Assembly (NCBI GenBank): GCA_003725585.1
Contig: RJMB01000006.1
Location: forward strand, 124,001-188,000
Direction: 5' to 3'
Length of the DNA: 64,000 nt
Source of the DNA: Halostreptopolyspora alba
Lineage (GTDB): Bacteria > Actinomycetota > Actinomycetes > Streptosporangiales > Streptosporangiaceae
The position numbers were made by a program, and so were the translations under genes. The notes under the pieces were generated by a model. The model was not told the origin of the DNA. It saw only the letters and a program-made list of their open reading frames with translations, and ran no database searches. This document shows, in pieces, positions 57,809 to 64,000 of this stretch. Every line of letters begins with the position of its first letter. Within the stretch, counting starts at the first letter, position 1.

Positions 57809-60747
57809 GGTGCGGCCTCGTTGCGGGCGATCCGGGAGAGGGCGGCCTGGCGGGCCAGGTGTCGGCAGGTGCGTTCGCTGTCGCGGTCGATGCCCAGCGC
57901 CCGGTTGTGGTGCATGTGCAGCAGGGAGGAGATCACCCCGTCCAGTGGCGGCCCGGCCATGGTGGTCAGCAGATGCCGGTAACGGGTGAGCGCGTCATGC
58001 AGTTCGCCGGGCAGCAGGGCGTGGGCGGGTTCGATGCGCGCGGACGTCTCGTCGTGCAGTTCGCGCGGTAGTGCCGAGGATGGGCGCTTGCCGGGGTGGT
58101 CGATGAGCCAGCGCATCCCGGCCTCGAATTCGCCGGTCAGCGCGGCGGCGATGTGGCCCATGGTGGCCGCCACCTCTACTCGCGCTTCTGGTGCGGGGCC
58201 CTCAAGTTGGTGCAGGACAGCGGTGGAGTCGGCGGTGAACACGGCTTCGGCCGCCTCCAGCAGGGCGCCGTCGCCATAGCGCCCGGTTTCGGGGTAGTAG
58301 GTGTCCAGGCACAGGCGCGGCGAGAGCCCGTCGCGGCGCAGCCGCTCACTCCACCGCCCCAGGGAGGTCGCGGCCTTAGCCGCCTGATCCGGGGTGTCCA
58401 CGCGCAGGCGCAGACGCAGGTGGTCGGGATCATCGGGGGCGCGGTAGCGCACGAACCACCACGCGGGGGTGCCCGTTTCCTCCAGCAGCTCGGGGAGGTA
58501 CTCGGTCAGGATCTCGGTGTGACGTTGCGGGTGGGCATAGATCTTGGCGTAGAGCCACTCCGTTCTGGGTGCAGCCGGGGGTTGCCCGCGTTCGCTATCG
58601 CGGGTGTGTACCACGGGCCGCTCCAGTGGGGACTCGGCGCGCGGCGTGGTGGTGGCCAGCGGGACGGCGAGTTCGTGGGCGTGCCCCTCGATCCAGCCGA
58701 GCCCGTCGGGGTGGTCGGTCTCGGTGAGGAACACGTGGCCGGCCGCGTGCAGTCGTGTGCGCAGCAGGTCGGTGTGGGCGGGTTCATCCAGGTGCAGCGG
58801 CAGGACCTGGTCGCCTTGGGCCAGTTCGACGTGGGCGGGAACGCGCCAGATGGTGCGCCAGCGCTGCAGTGCGGAGCGCCACTCCTTGTGGTCGGCGCTG
58901 CGCGGTGGCAGATCATTGGTCTGCAGGCGCCAGCGTTTCGGGGACAGCACGGTGTGGCCGTGGCGCAGGCGCGGCAGGAAGGGCAGCGCGGTGGCCGCAC
59001 CCCAGTCGACGCGGGTGAAGGAGGTCAGGCAGCCACGGGTCAGGTGCGCCAGGAAACGGGCCAGGGGTGGGGCCTGGTGGTCCAACGACAGCGCATGCAG
59101 CACCTGGGGCTCAACGATGCGGTGGGTGGGAGTGTGCACCAGGTGGAGTTGGTGCCGGTCGGCCATCACCGCCAGATCCTGCAGCGCCAGCACCTCGGCG
59201 CCCTCAGGCGGGTATTCGCCCAGGCAGATGACCTGATCCAGGAAGCGGGGGGTGCGCGCGAGGTTTCCTGCGCTGGGCCGCAGCGCGGGAAACACCAGCT
59301 GGGCGGCTACGGCTCCTTCCACAACCGTGGGCAGGCACCGGTAGGTCTCGGCCATCTCCGATGTGGCGGGGGTGAACCGGCCGGTAAAGGTTCCCACCGC
59401 GCGGCCCGGCCGGATCCGCACGGTGAAGTTGCCGGCTTCGATCGCCTCCATTGACGGGGCGCTCACCCACACTCCCACCTCCACGTGGGGCGGGATACGC
59501 TGCGGATCCAGGGGCGCCACGGCCAGCCGGTGGATCTCTTCCTGGTCAAGGACGATCTCCTCGGCGCCGGTCGCGGTCGCCTCTTGGGCGATCTGGAGCA
59601 GGGAAGACTCGCGCGGCGGTGGTTCCTGAGGGCGGGAGGGCATCAGCGATCCGGGGTAGGTCGGCGGATAGCCCAGCCCCATGTCGGCGTCGACGAGTTC
59701 CAGTAGGGGCACGAGCGCCCCCGCCCCGTAGCGGTGCACGAACGCCTCGTAGTACTGGCGCCAGACGGGATGTCCTCCCGGGTGGGGTGACAGCCGCAGC
59801 AGCGTCGACACGCCGGCCTCCACCTCCGCGCCAAGCTGTTGGGGCACGGCCACCTCACAGTCCAGCCGTATCTCGCCGTGCGCCGTCGCACCCTCGTCGG
59901 CCTGGGCAGAAGCACGACTTCCGGTGGGAGAGGACGCGGCTGCTCCGAGACGGTCCATCACCGCACTCGCGGCCGGGATCTCCTCGGCTGCGCACCGGGA
60001 CAACTCATCCCGCGCGTGGGCCAGCGGGTCAGCACTCGTGCTGGAGGGGCGCAGGCTGGAGAGCAGGAACCCGTGGGCGAGTAGACCACTGATCAGGTCG
60101 AGGACGTGGTGCGACGTCGCCGCGGGGAAAACACTGCGCAGGTGGGCCACTACCTCAGTAGCGGGAGTTGGTGTTGACGCGGCGGTCACCACGGTGCGCA
60201 CCGGGGCGCTGGAGACCAGTTCGACACGGTGTTCCCCCGCCGGAAGTTCAATGCGCTGGCCGCGCCATCGGCACTGGTTGTTGACCACCACCCACAGCCG
60301 CTCCACCAGTTCCGGCAGGGCCTCCAGCTCCGCCACGGCCGCCTCCAGCCATGCCGTGTCGGTGCGGGATTCCACGTGGTGGCTGCTCCCCCACCGCAAG
60401 GTCCCACCACGCGCGAAACTCCCGGCGGCCGTGCCGGCGAACAGACCGAACGGTGTGGACCGTCCACTGGCCCGCAGCAGATAGCCCACCAGGGCGGTGG
60501 CGGCACGCCGGACCTTCCTTGCCGACAGTGCTTCGCCGGTATGGACACGCTCCACCGTGGCCGCCAGCGACGGGCTGGCCTCACCCACCGCGGTAGCGAT
60601 CGGGTCCCGCCACACGTGACGCACCCAGGAACACAGCTCCTCGGGGGAATCCCCGGCCAGGTCGGGCCAGTACTCTGGCGCGTCCTCAACACGGGCTCGC
60701 GCCGCCCGCAGCAGCACCGGACCCGCCGTGCGATACACGCGTTCCAT
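57805..60747 (-). CDS. Class I lantibiotic dehydratase (full-length LanB)
   Basis: A 980-residue protein with both LanB parts. The glutamylation domain (about 1-660) begins with YRTAGPVLLRAARAR and has ASGRSTPFGLFAGTAAG, typical of Lant_dehydr_N. The elimination domain (SpaB_C, about 690-970) starts at WLYAKIYAHPQRHTEILTEY and has WWFVRYRAPDDPDHLRLRL. It dehydrates Ser/Thr in the precursor using glutamyl-tRNA. The ATG at 60747 has AGGAGG six bases upstream; an open stretch further upstream runs through the hairpins and the precursor region and has no coding character. It is the first enzyme gene after the precursor. Confidence 0.93.
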   Translation of the reverse strand: MERVYRTAGPVLLRAARARVEDAPEYWPDLAGDSPEELCSWVRHVWRDPIATAVGEASPSLAATVERVHTGEALSARKVRRAATALVGYLLRASGRSTPFGLFAGTAAGSFARGGTLRWGSSHHVESRTDTAWLEAAVAELEALPELVERLWVVVNNQCRWRGQRIELPAGEHRVELVSSAPVRTVVTAASTPTPATEVVAHLRSVFPAATSHHVLDLISGLLAHGFLLSSLRPSSTSADPLAHARDELSRCAAEEIPAASAVMDRLGAAASSPTGSRASAQADEGATAHGEIRLDCEVAVPQQLGAEVEAGVSTLLRLSPHPGGHPVWRQYYEAFVHRYGAGALVPLLELVDADMGLGYPPTYPGSLMPSRPQEPPPRESSLLQIAQEATATGAEEIVLDQEEIHRLAVAPLDPQRIPPHVEVGVWVSAPSMEAIEAGNFTVRIRPGRAVGTFTGRFTPATSEMAETYRCLPTVVEGAVAAQLVFPALRPSAGNLARTPRFLDQVICLGEYPPEGAEVLALQDLAVMADRHQLHLVHTPTHRIVEPQVLHALSLDHQAPPLARFLAHLTRGCLTSFTRVDWGAATALPFLPRLRHGHTVLSPKRWRLQTNDLPPRSADHKEWRSALQRWRTIWRVPAHVELAQGDQVLPLHLDEPAHTDLLRTRLHAAGHVFLTETDHPDGLGWIEGHAHELAVPLATTTPRAESPLERPVVHTRDSERGQPPAAPRTEWLYAKIYAHPQRHTEILTEYLPELLEETGTPAWWFVRYRAPDDPDHLRLRLRVDTPDQAAKAATSLGRWSERLRRDGLSPRLCLDTYYPETGRYGDGALLEAAEAVFTADSTAVLHQLEGPAPEARVEVAATMGHIAAALTGEFEAGMRWLIDHPGKRPSSALPRELHDETSARIEPAHALLPGELHDALTRYRHLLTTMAGPPLDGVISSLLHMHHNRALGIDRDSERTCRHLARQAALSRIARNEAAP

Positions 60748-60763
60748 GCCGGTCTCCTCCTGA

Positions 60764-60804
60764 GTGTGGGGCTCAGGGGTGAACCCCACACCCGGTCTGT
60801 GGGG
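60764..60804 (-). promoter_or_regulatory. Alternative hairpins between precursor and dehydratase genes
   Basis: Read on the plus strand, CCCCACAC (60784-60791) can pair with GTGTGGGG (60764-60771); its first seven bases can instead pair with TGTGGGG (60798-60804). The two hairpins exclude each other. They lie between the precursor stop (60809) and the dehydratase ribosome site (60754-60760). A partial terminator or attenuator that makes more precursor than enzyme is the likely role (inference). Confidence 0.5.
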
Positions 60805-60808
60805 GTGT

Positions 60809-60985
60809 TCAGACTCCGCTGTTGGCGCAGGCGCTGGCGCAGGTCTGTCCGCAGCCGTCGCCCGTGCCGCACGGCACCAAGCCGTCATCACTGACCGCGT
60901 CCGGAATCACCCGAACCTGCAGGGTGAACCCCTCCAAAGGGTCCGTCGGGGACGACTCGTCGAGCTGATCGAGGGTGACACTCAT
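60809..60985 (-). CDS. FxLD-type lanthipeptide precursor 1
   Basis: A 58-residue precursor. The leader (MSVTLDQLDESSPTDPLEGF) carries the FxLD-like box as FTLQVRVI, with Gln where Asp is usual. The core begins near SDDGLVPCGTGDGCGQTC and has four Cys (PCG, GCG, TCA, ACA) with Thr/Ser at GT, QT, AS and NS, enough for up to four rings. The pattern DGCGxTCxSAC is typical of FxLD-family peptides (established knowledge). The ATG at 60985 follows AGGAGAAGCG; an upstream ATG at 61000 is five codons earlier but has no ribosome site. It stands just before lanB, as in other clusters. Confidence 0.9.
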   Translation of the reverse strand: MSVTLDQLDESSPTDPLEGFTLQVRVIPDAVSDDGLVPCGTGDGCGQTCASACANSGV

Positions 60986-61013
60986 CGCTTCTCCTTTCAC
61001 TTACGGAATCGAA

Positions 61014-61032
61014 CCCACCCGCCATGGGTGGG
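61014..61032 (-). promoter_or_regulatory. Hairpin in the leader of the precursor transcript
   Basis: CCCACCC (61014-61020) pairs with GGGTGGG (61026-61032) around a five-base loop, 29 bases upstream of the precursor ATG. It may protect the 5' end or end read-through from the dioxygenase gene. Confidence 0.35.
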
Positions 61033-61101
61033 GATTGCGTCGACTGTTCCCACGGGGCGCCGCTGAGGCGGTGCGGCACCGGAAAGTGGTCCCGCAGGGA
61101 G

Positions 61102-61914
61102 TCAGCCGTCTCGACACCCAGATGAACCTTCCGGGGGAATCTGAGGTGGGGGATCCGTCGGTACCGCCCATGAGGAGAAAAATCCGAGAGACACGGGCGT
61201 GTCGGCGCGACAGGTTCCCAACGCGCGTAGCATCACGCGTTCTCCGACAAATCCGCGGCGGCCGTGCAACCATCGGGTGTTGTCCAACAAGACCCCCTCT
61301 CCGGCCGCCAGATCCAGGACATGGGTGTTGCGCTCAAGCGTGTGCTCCAACCGCGGTAGATGTGGGGACACGTGGGGCGCGAAACGCACAAGATCGTCCA
61401 AGCGCAACCGGACGGACCAGCGACCAGCATTTGTGCGGTCGAACACCGGGGCGGCATGCCCATCGGCGCCACCGAAGTAGGCGGCCCCGCGCCGGGTCAG
61501 CACGCGCAGCGTCTCCGGAGCGCGCTCGGCCAGATCAGCGAAGACGTCGGCCCCGTCAACAAGGAGGGTGTGACCGTCCTGCTCGGCCGGGCGCAGGCAC
61601 ACCAGCATCAGCAGCTGTGGGGGGCAGGCAACGCTGGAGCCCTCGGTGTGGGGTGGGAGCTCCCGGTGGGTGAAGCCGGCGCGTCCCGGTGCGCTGCTCT
61701 TGGCCTCGCGCGCACGCAGTTCGGTCAACCCGTCGGGCCCACTGTCGGGATGCCCGCGCAGCGACATCACCGTCTGGGCAACGGCGTGCACCTCGTCGCG
61801 GTTGGCCGCACAACCGAACCGCACCATTCCGGTGGTGCGCAGGCGTGCCAGCGCCGCATCCCAGCGGGTGGGGAGGTATCCAACTGAGGGGGGTGGGTGC
61901 GATGTCGAAGTCAC
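61102..61914 (-). CDS. TauD/TfdA-like Fe(II)/2-oxoglutarate dioxygenase
   Basis: A 270-residue protein of the TauD/TfdA class. The metal-binding HxE/D pair is HTEGSSVACP, the distal His lies in NTRWLHGRRGF, and the 2-oxoglutarate Arg follows in ERVMLRALG. VCLRPAEQDGHTLLVDG is the usual middle strand. These enzymes hydroxylate unactivated carbons. The gene is upstream of the precursor on the same strand, 116 bases away, and is divergent from the NUDIX gene. It may hydroxylate a residue of the lanthipeptide (inference) or be a self-standing accessory enzyme. Start GTG 61914; a TTG at 61956 would add 14 residues. Confidence 0.8.
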   Translation of the reverse strand: MTSTSHPPPSVGYLPTRWDAALARLRTTGMVRFGCAANRDEVHAVAQTVMSLRGHPDSGPDGLTELRAREAKSSAPGRAGFTHRELPPHTEGSSVACPPQLLMLVCLRPAEQDGHTLLVDGADVFADLAERAPETLRVLTRRGAAYFGGADGHAAPVFDRTNAGRWSVRLRLDDLVRFAPHVSPHLPRLEHTLERNTHVLDLAAGEGVLLDNTRWLHGRRGFVGERVMLRALGTCRADTPVSLGFFSSWAVPTDPPPQIPPEGSSGCRDG

Positions 61915-62042
61915 ACTCCCACGATCCCGATGCTGCGGGCTGCTGGCCAGTGACAATCTGTCAAGACCAACCGTGCCCCGTCCTCCGCCCGAGAGTGCTA
62001 GGTTCCAGCCAGACCCGCTATCGACGTAGGAAGGCTCTCGCG

Positions 62043-62456
62043 ATGCCCGACGGTGTGGCCCCTCCTGCCCTGCCGATCTCCATCAAGGGTGTCGTCGCCG
62101 CTGATGATCACGTGTTGGTGCTGCGCAACGAGCGCGACGAATGGGAGCTGCCCGGGGGCAAGCTGGAACTCGACGAGACCCCCGAACAGTGTCTGGCCCG
62201 CGAGATCGCCGAGGAAACCGGCTGGCCGGTGCGGGTGGGCCCGATCCTGGACGCGTGGACGTACCACATCACCAGTGTCGACCGGCACGTCTTCATCGTC
62301 ACCTACAGTTGCTATGCCCTGGCCACTCCCACCCTCGTGACCTCCCCCGAGCACAAGGAAGCCGCCCTCGTCCCCGTTGACGAAGTCAACGACCTCACCA
62401 TGCCCGAGGGCTACAAGCGCTCGATCACCACCGGGCTGTCCCTACCTGGGCGATGA
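62043..62456 (+). CDS. NUDIX hydrolase
   Basis: A 137-residue NUDIX protein. The nudix box reads GGKLELDETPEQCLAREIAEETGW (helix with REIAEETG), preceded by VVAADDHVLVLRN. Such enzymes hydrolyse nucleoside diphosphate derivatives. GGAAGG lies before the ATG at 62043, and a TAGGTT -10-like box lies at about 62000. The stop overlaps the ATG of the XRE regulator (ATGA). NUDIX and XRE-TPR genes are often paired at the edges of actinobacterial lanthipeptide clusters, so the pair is probably regulatory here rather than metabolic (inference). Confidence 0.9.
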   Translation: MPDGVAPPALPISIKGVVAADDHVLVLRNERDEWELPGGKLELDETPEQCLAREIAEETGWPVRVGPILDAWTYHITSVDRHVFIVTYSCYALATPTLVTSPEHKEAALVPVDEVNDLTMPEGYKRSITTGLSLPGR

Positions 62457-63616
62457 CCGACCACCGGCCAACGCCACGCTGGCTGTGGGTGCATCCCCAC
62501 GCCCGTTCGGCCCTGGCCAGCGGCGATGTCGGCACCATCGTGGCCTGCTACCGGCGCCTGACCGGACTGTCGCAGGCCGCGCTCGGGCAACAGCTCGGGT
62601 ACGACCCTTCCTACATCTCCCTGCTGGAACGTGGCCAGCGCCGCATCACCGACCACGGGTCGCTGTCCCATCTCAGCCGCGCTCTGGCGATCCCCCCGCA
62701 CGCGCTGGGCATCACGACCGAGGACGATGCCGACTTCCGCGCCGCGCTCCAGTTCGGCGACTCTACCGTGCGGCTGGCCGAGACGGCCCGTCAAGCCGGT
62801 CGCGCCACAGAGGCCGCCGAAGAGCTGTGGCCCCTCACCGCCCGCTTGGAAGCACGCCTTGCCGAAGGACGCGTCGATGCCCCCACCATCGCGCTGCTGG
62901 CGCGCGCCCGCGTCACCCTGGGCACCTCGCTGGGACACGTTCTGACTGAGGAACAACTGGCCACCGCCGCACGCTGGACCGGTAAGGCCCTCACTTTGGC
63001 GCGCCACCTCGACGACAGCGAACTGTTGCACCACGTGCTGACGATGCACGGCAACGAACTACGCAAGATCAGCCGCACCGGTGCGGCAATCGCCCGCCTG
63101 CATCACGCGCTCGCGCTCTCCACCAGCCCCGTCCAGCGCGGTTTCACCTTGCCCCTGCTGGCCCGCGCCGCGGGCGAACACGGCGATGCCGATCTGTTCG
63201 ACCGCACTATTGCCGATGCTGAGCACACCCTGGCCGAGACGGGAAACAACGGCATCCTCCTGACGCCCTACTCCCTTCGGGAGATTCGCCTGCGCGGACT
63301 GCTCAACACAGGTCGGGCCCACCAGGCGGCTCAGCTCGCGCATCGGCCCATCGACACCACCACCGCGCCCGCACCCCAGTGGGGCGCGATCGAGCGCATC
63401 ACCACGGCCAACGCTTTTATGGCCCTTGGCGACCACCAGTCGGCTAGCGACGCGCTCACCAGAGCGCTCGACATCGCCCACCGGCACCGCCTGCCACACC
63501 AGATCCAACGCATCCTGCGCACCACAACCGCCCCACACCAGAGCGACCTCCACCATCAGGCAGGCGCGGCGCTACAGGATCTGCGCCAACTCACAGTCCC
63601 TGGACGAGGGCTGTAA
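62453..63616 (+). CDS. XRE-family regulator with TPR-like sensor domain
   Basis: A 387-residue regulator. The helix-turn-helix lies at about residues 27-75 (YRRLTGLSQAALGQQLGYDP, YISLLERGQRR). The rest (about 95-380) is helical with TPR-like repeats, the form used by peptide-responsive RRNPP-like or Scr1-like regulators to bind ligands. It follows the NUDIX gene with an ATGA overlap. It is convergent with the second precursor gene 135 bases downstream, so it may sense or control the lanthipeptides of this cluster (inference). Confidence 0.9.
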   Translation: MTDHRPTPRWLWVHPHARSALASGDVGTIVACYRRLTGLSQAALGQQLGYDPSYISLLERGQRRITDHGSLSHLSRALAIPPHALGITTEDDADFRAALQFGDSTVRLAETARQAGRATEAAEELWPLTARLEARLAEGRVDAPTIALLARARVTLGTSLGHVLTEEQLATAARWTGKALTLARHLDDSELLHHVLTMHGNELRKISRTGAAIARLHHALALSTSPVQRGFTLPLLARAAGEHGDADLFDRTIADAEHTLAETGNNGILLTPYSLREIRLRGLLNTGRAHQAAQLAHRPIDTTTAPAPQWGAIERITTANAFMALGDHQSASDALTRALDIAHRHRLPHQIQRILRTTTAPHQSDLHHQAGAALQDLRQLTVPGRGL

Positions 63617-63751
63617 TAGAACCCCCTTTGCCGTTGAGTTCATTCGCCACCCTCGTGAGAAGGATCCCAGCTAAAGAAGAAACTCAGTTCTGTCCAGAGC
63701 ACCAGGCGAGAAGATCGGTTCTTAACGGACTGTGTTCCCAGCCAACGGGGG

Positions 63752-63904
63752 TCACGCGCCGCTAATGCAGATGTCCTTCTCACACGTTGTTCCGTACTGG
63801 TCCTCGGTCATGTTGACCAGACTGGCCGGTTCCTCCACCTCAAGCAGAGAGACATCCATATCGAAGACGTCGTCCTGAGTGGAGGCCAGCTCTTCAGGTT
63901 GCAT
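63752..63904 (-). CDS. FxLD-type lanthipeptide precursor 2 (short, easily missed)
   Basis: A 50-residue open frame on the minus strand. Leader MQPEELASTQDDVFDMDVSL contains the box FDMDV, close to FxLD. After LLEVEEPASLVNMTEDQY comes a short core, GTTCEKDICISGA, with two Cys and Thr/Ser residues for one or two rings. The start has AAAGG about 12 bases upstream (GGAAAGGTGTGAACAGT). The sequence is unlike precursor 1, except for the leader box and general form. Its gene is too short for common gene-finding limits. It faces the XRE regulator and lies at the window edge, so further enzymes may follow to the right. Confidence 0.7.
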   Translation of the reverse strand: MQPEELASTQDDVFDMDVSLLEVEEPASLVNMTEDQYGTTCEKDICISGA

Positions 63905-63963
63905 ACTGTTCACACCTTTCCGGGGAGTGAGAGAACCGCTTCTCGATGGCGTAGTGCCTTAGC

Positions 63964-64000
63964 TCAGAAGACTTCCTCGTCGCTGCCACCTTCGGGTCTG
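63964..64000 (-). CDS. Possible C-terminal end of a further cluster gene (cut by the window edge)
   Basis: On the minus strand a frame open from the edge reads PEGGSDEEVF and ends with TGA at 63964-63966. The acidic end looks like a protein C-terminus, and the stop lies 60 bases before the precursor 2 start. The fragment is too short to name; a second frame is open as well, so this is only a suggestion. Confidence 0.25.
   Translation of the reverse strand, partial: RPEGGSDEEVF

Noticed and set aside
1..64000. CRISPR arrays or cas genes
   Set aside because: No regularly spaced repeats of 25-40 bases and no Cas-like proteins were seen.

Overview
The window is very GC-rich, with short intergenic gaps, frequent GTG starts and many ATGA/GTGA stop-start overlaps. 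The protein families (DUF397, DUF1707, DUF4873, DUF6114, WXG100-like, FxLD lanthipeptide enzymes) point to an Actinomycetota chromosome. A Nocardiopsaceae-like filamentous actinomycete is my best guess, from protein style only. About half of the window is housekeeping or metabolic; three stretches are accessory (about 30-39 kb, 42.9-46.2 kb and 53-64 kb).

Layout. 0-2.5 kb: the end of a SpoIIE-type phosphatase, a CHASE3 histidine kinase and an Rcp1-like response regulator, translationally linked. 2.5-5 kb: low-molecular-weight phosphatase, fructosamine kinase and a membrane-anchored protein. 5-8.3 kb: a sugar ABC transporter (binding lipoprotein and two permeases, no ATPase). 8.5-11 kb: lon behind a HAIR-type heat-shock operator. 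11-18 kb: Gfo/Idh/MocA oxidoreductase, a TetR regulator divergent from an MFS pump, a second MFS pump, a DUF1537 kinase and adenosine deaminase. 18-25 kb: an oxidative cluster (DUF4873, Baeyer-Villiger-type monooxygenase, AurF-like diiron oxygenase, SDR, MerR regulator, GMC oxidase). 25-30 kb: a DUF6230/DUF6114 pair and small proteins. 30-39 kb: a mosaic of an AbiL-like ATPase/RloB defence pair, an orphan MafI-type immunity gene, decayed helicase and regulator relics, and a WXG100-like secretion module. 39-42.5 kb: a UvrD-type helicase with a RelE/ParE-like N-terminus, and a quinone oxidoreductase. 42.9-49 kb: a membrane-anchored STAND ATPase with TPR repeats and two YdcF/SanA proteins. 49-53 kb: muropeptide recycling (murQ, RpiR-type regulator, amino-sugar kinase), with a structured IS605-like right-end remnant between the divergent genes. 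53.2 kb: tRNA-Lys(CUU) followed by a broken Scr1-type regulator and a DUF397 protein.

The most interesting region is 54.1-63.9 kb, an FxLD-type class I lanthipeptide cluster: two PCMT-like methyltransferases, a LanC cyclase, a full-length LanB dehydratase, a four-cysteine precursor, a TauD-like dioxygenase and a NUDIX/XRE-TPR pair. A second, very short precursor gene (63752-63904, minus strand) has a leader of the same type and a different core. The cluster probably continues past the right edge.

A recurring signal is a TANNNT -10 box 6-8 bases before the start codon of at least eight genes, which suggests leaderless transcripts. All functions are inferred from reading the sequence; no database search was run.
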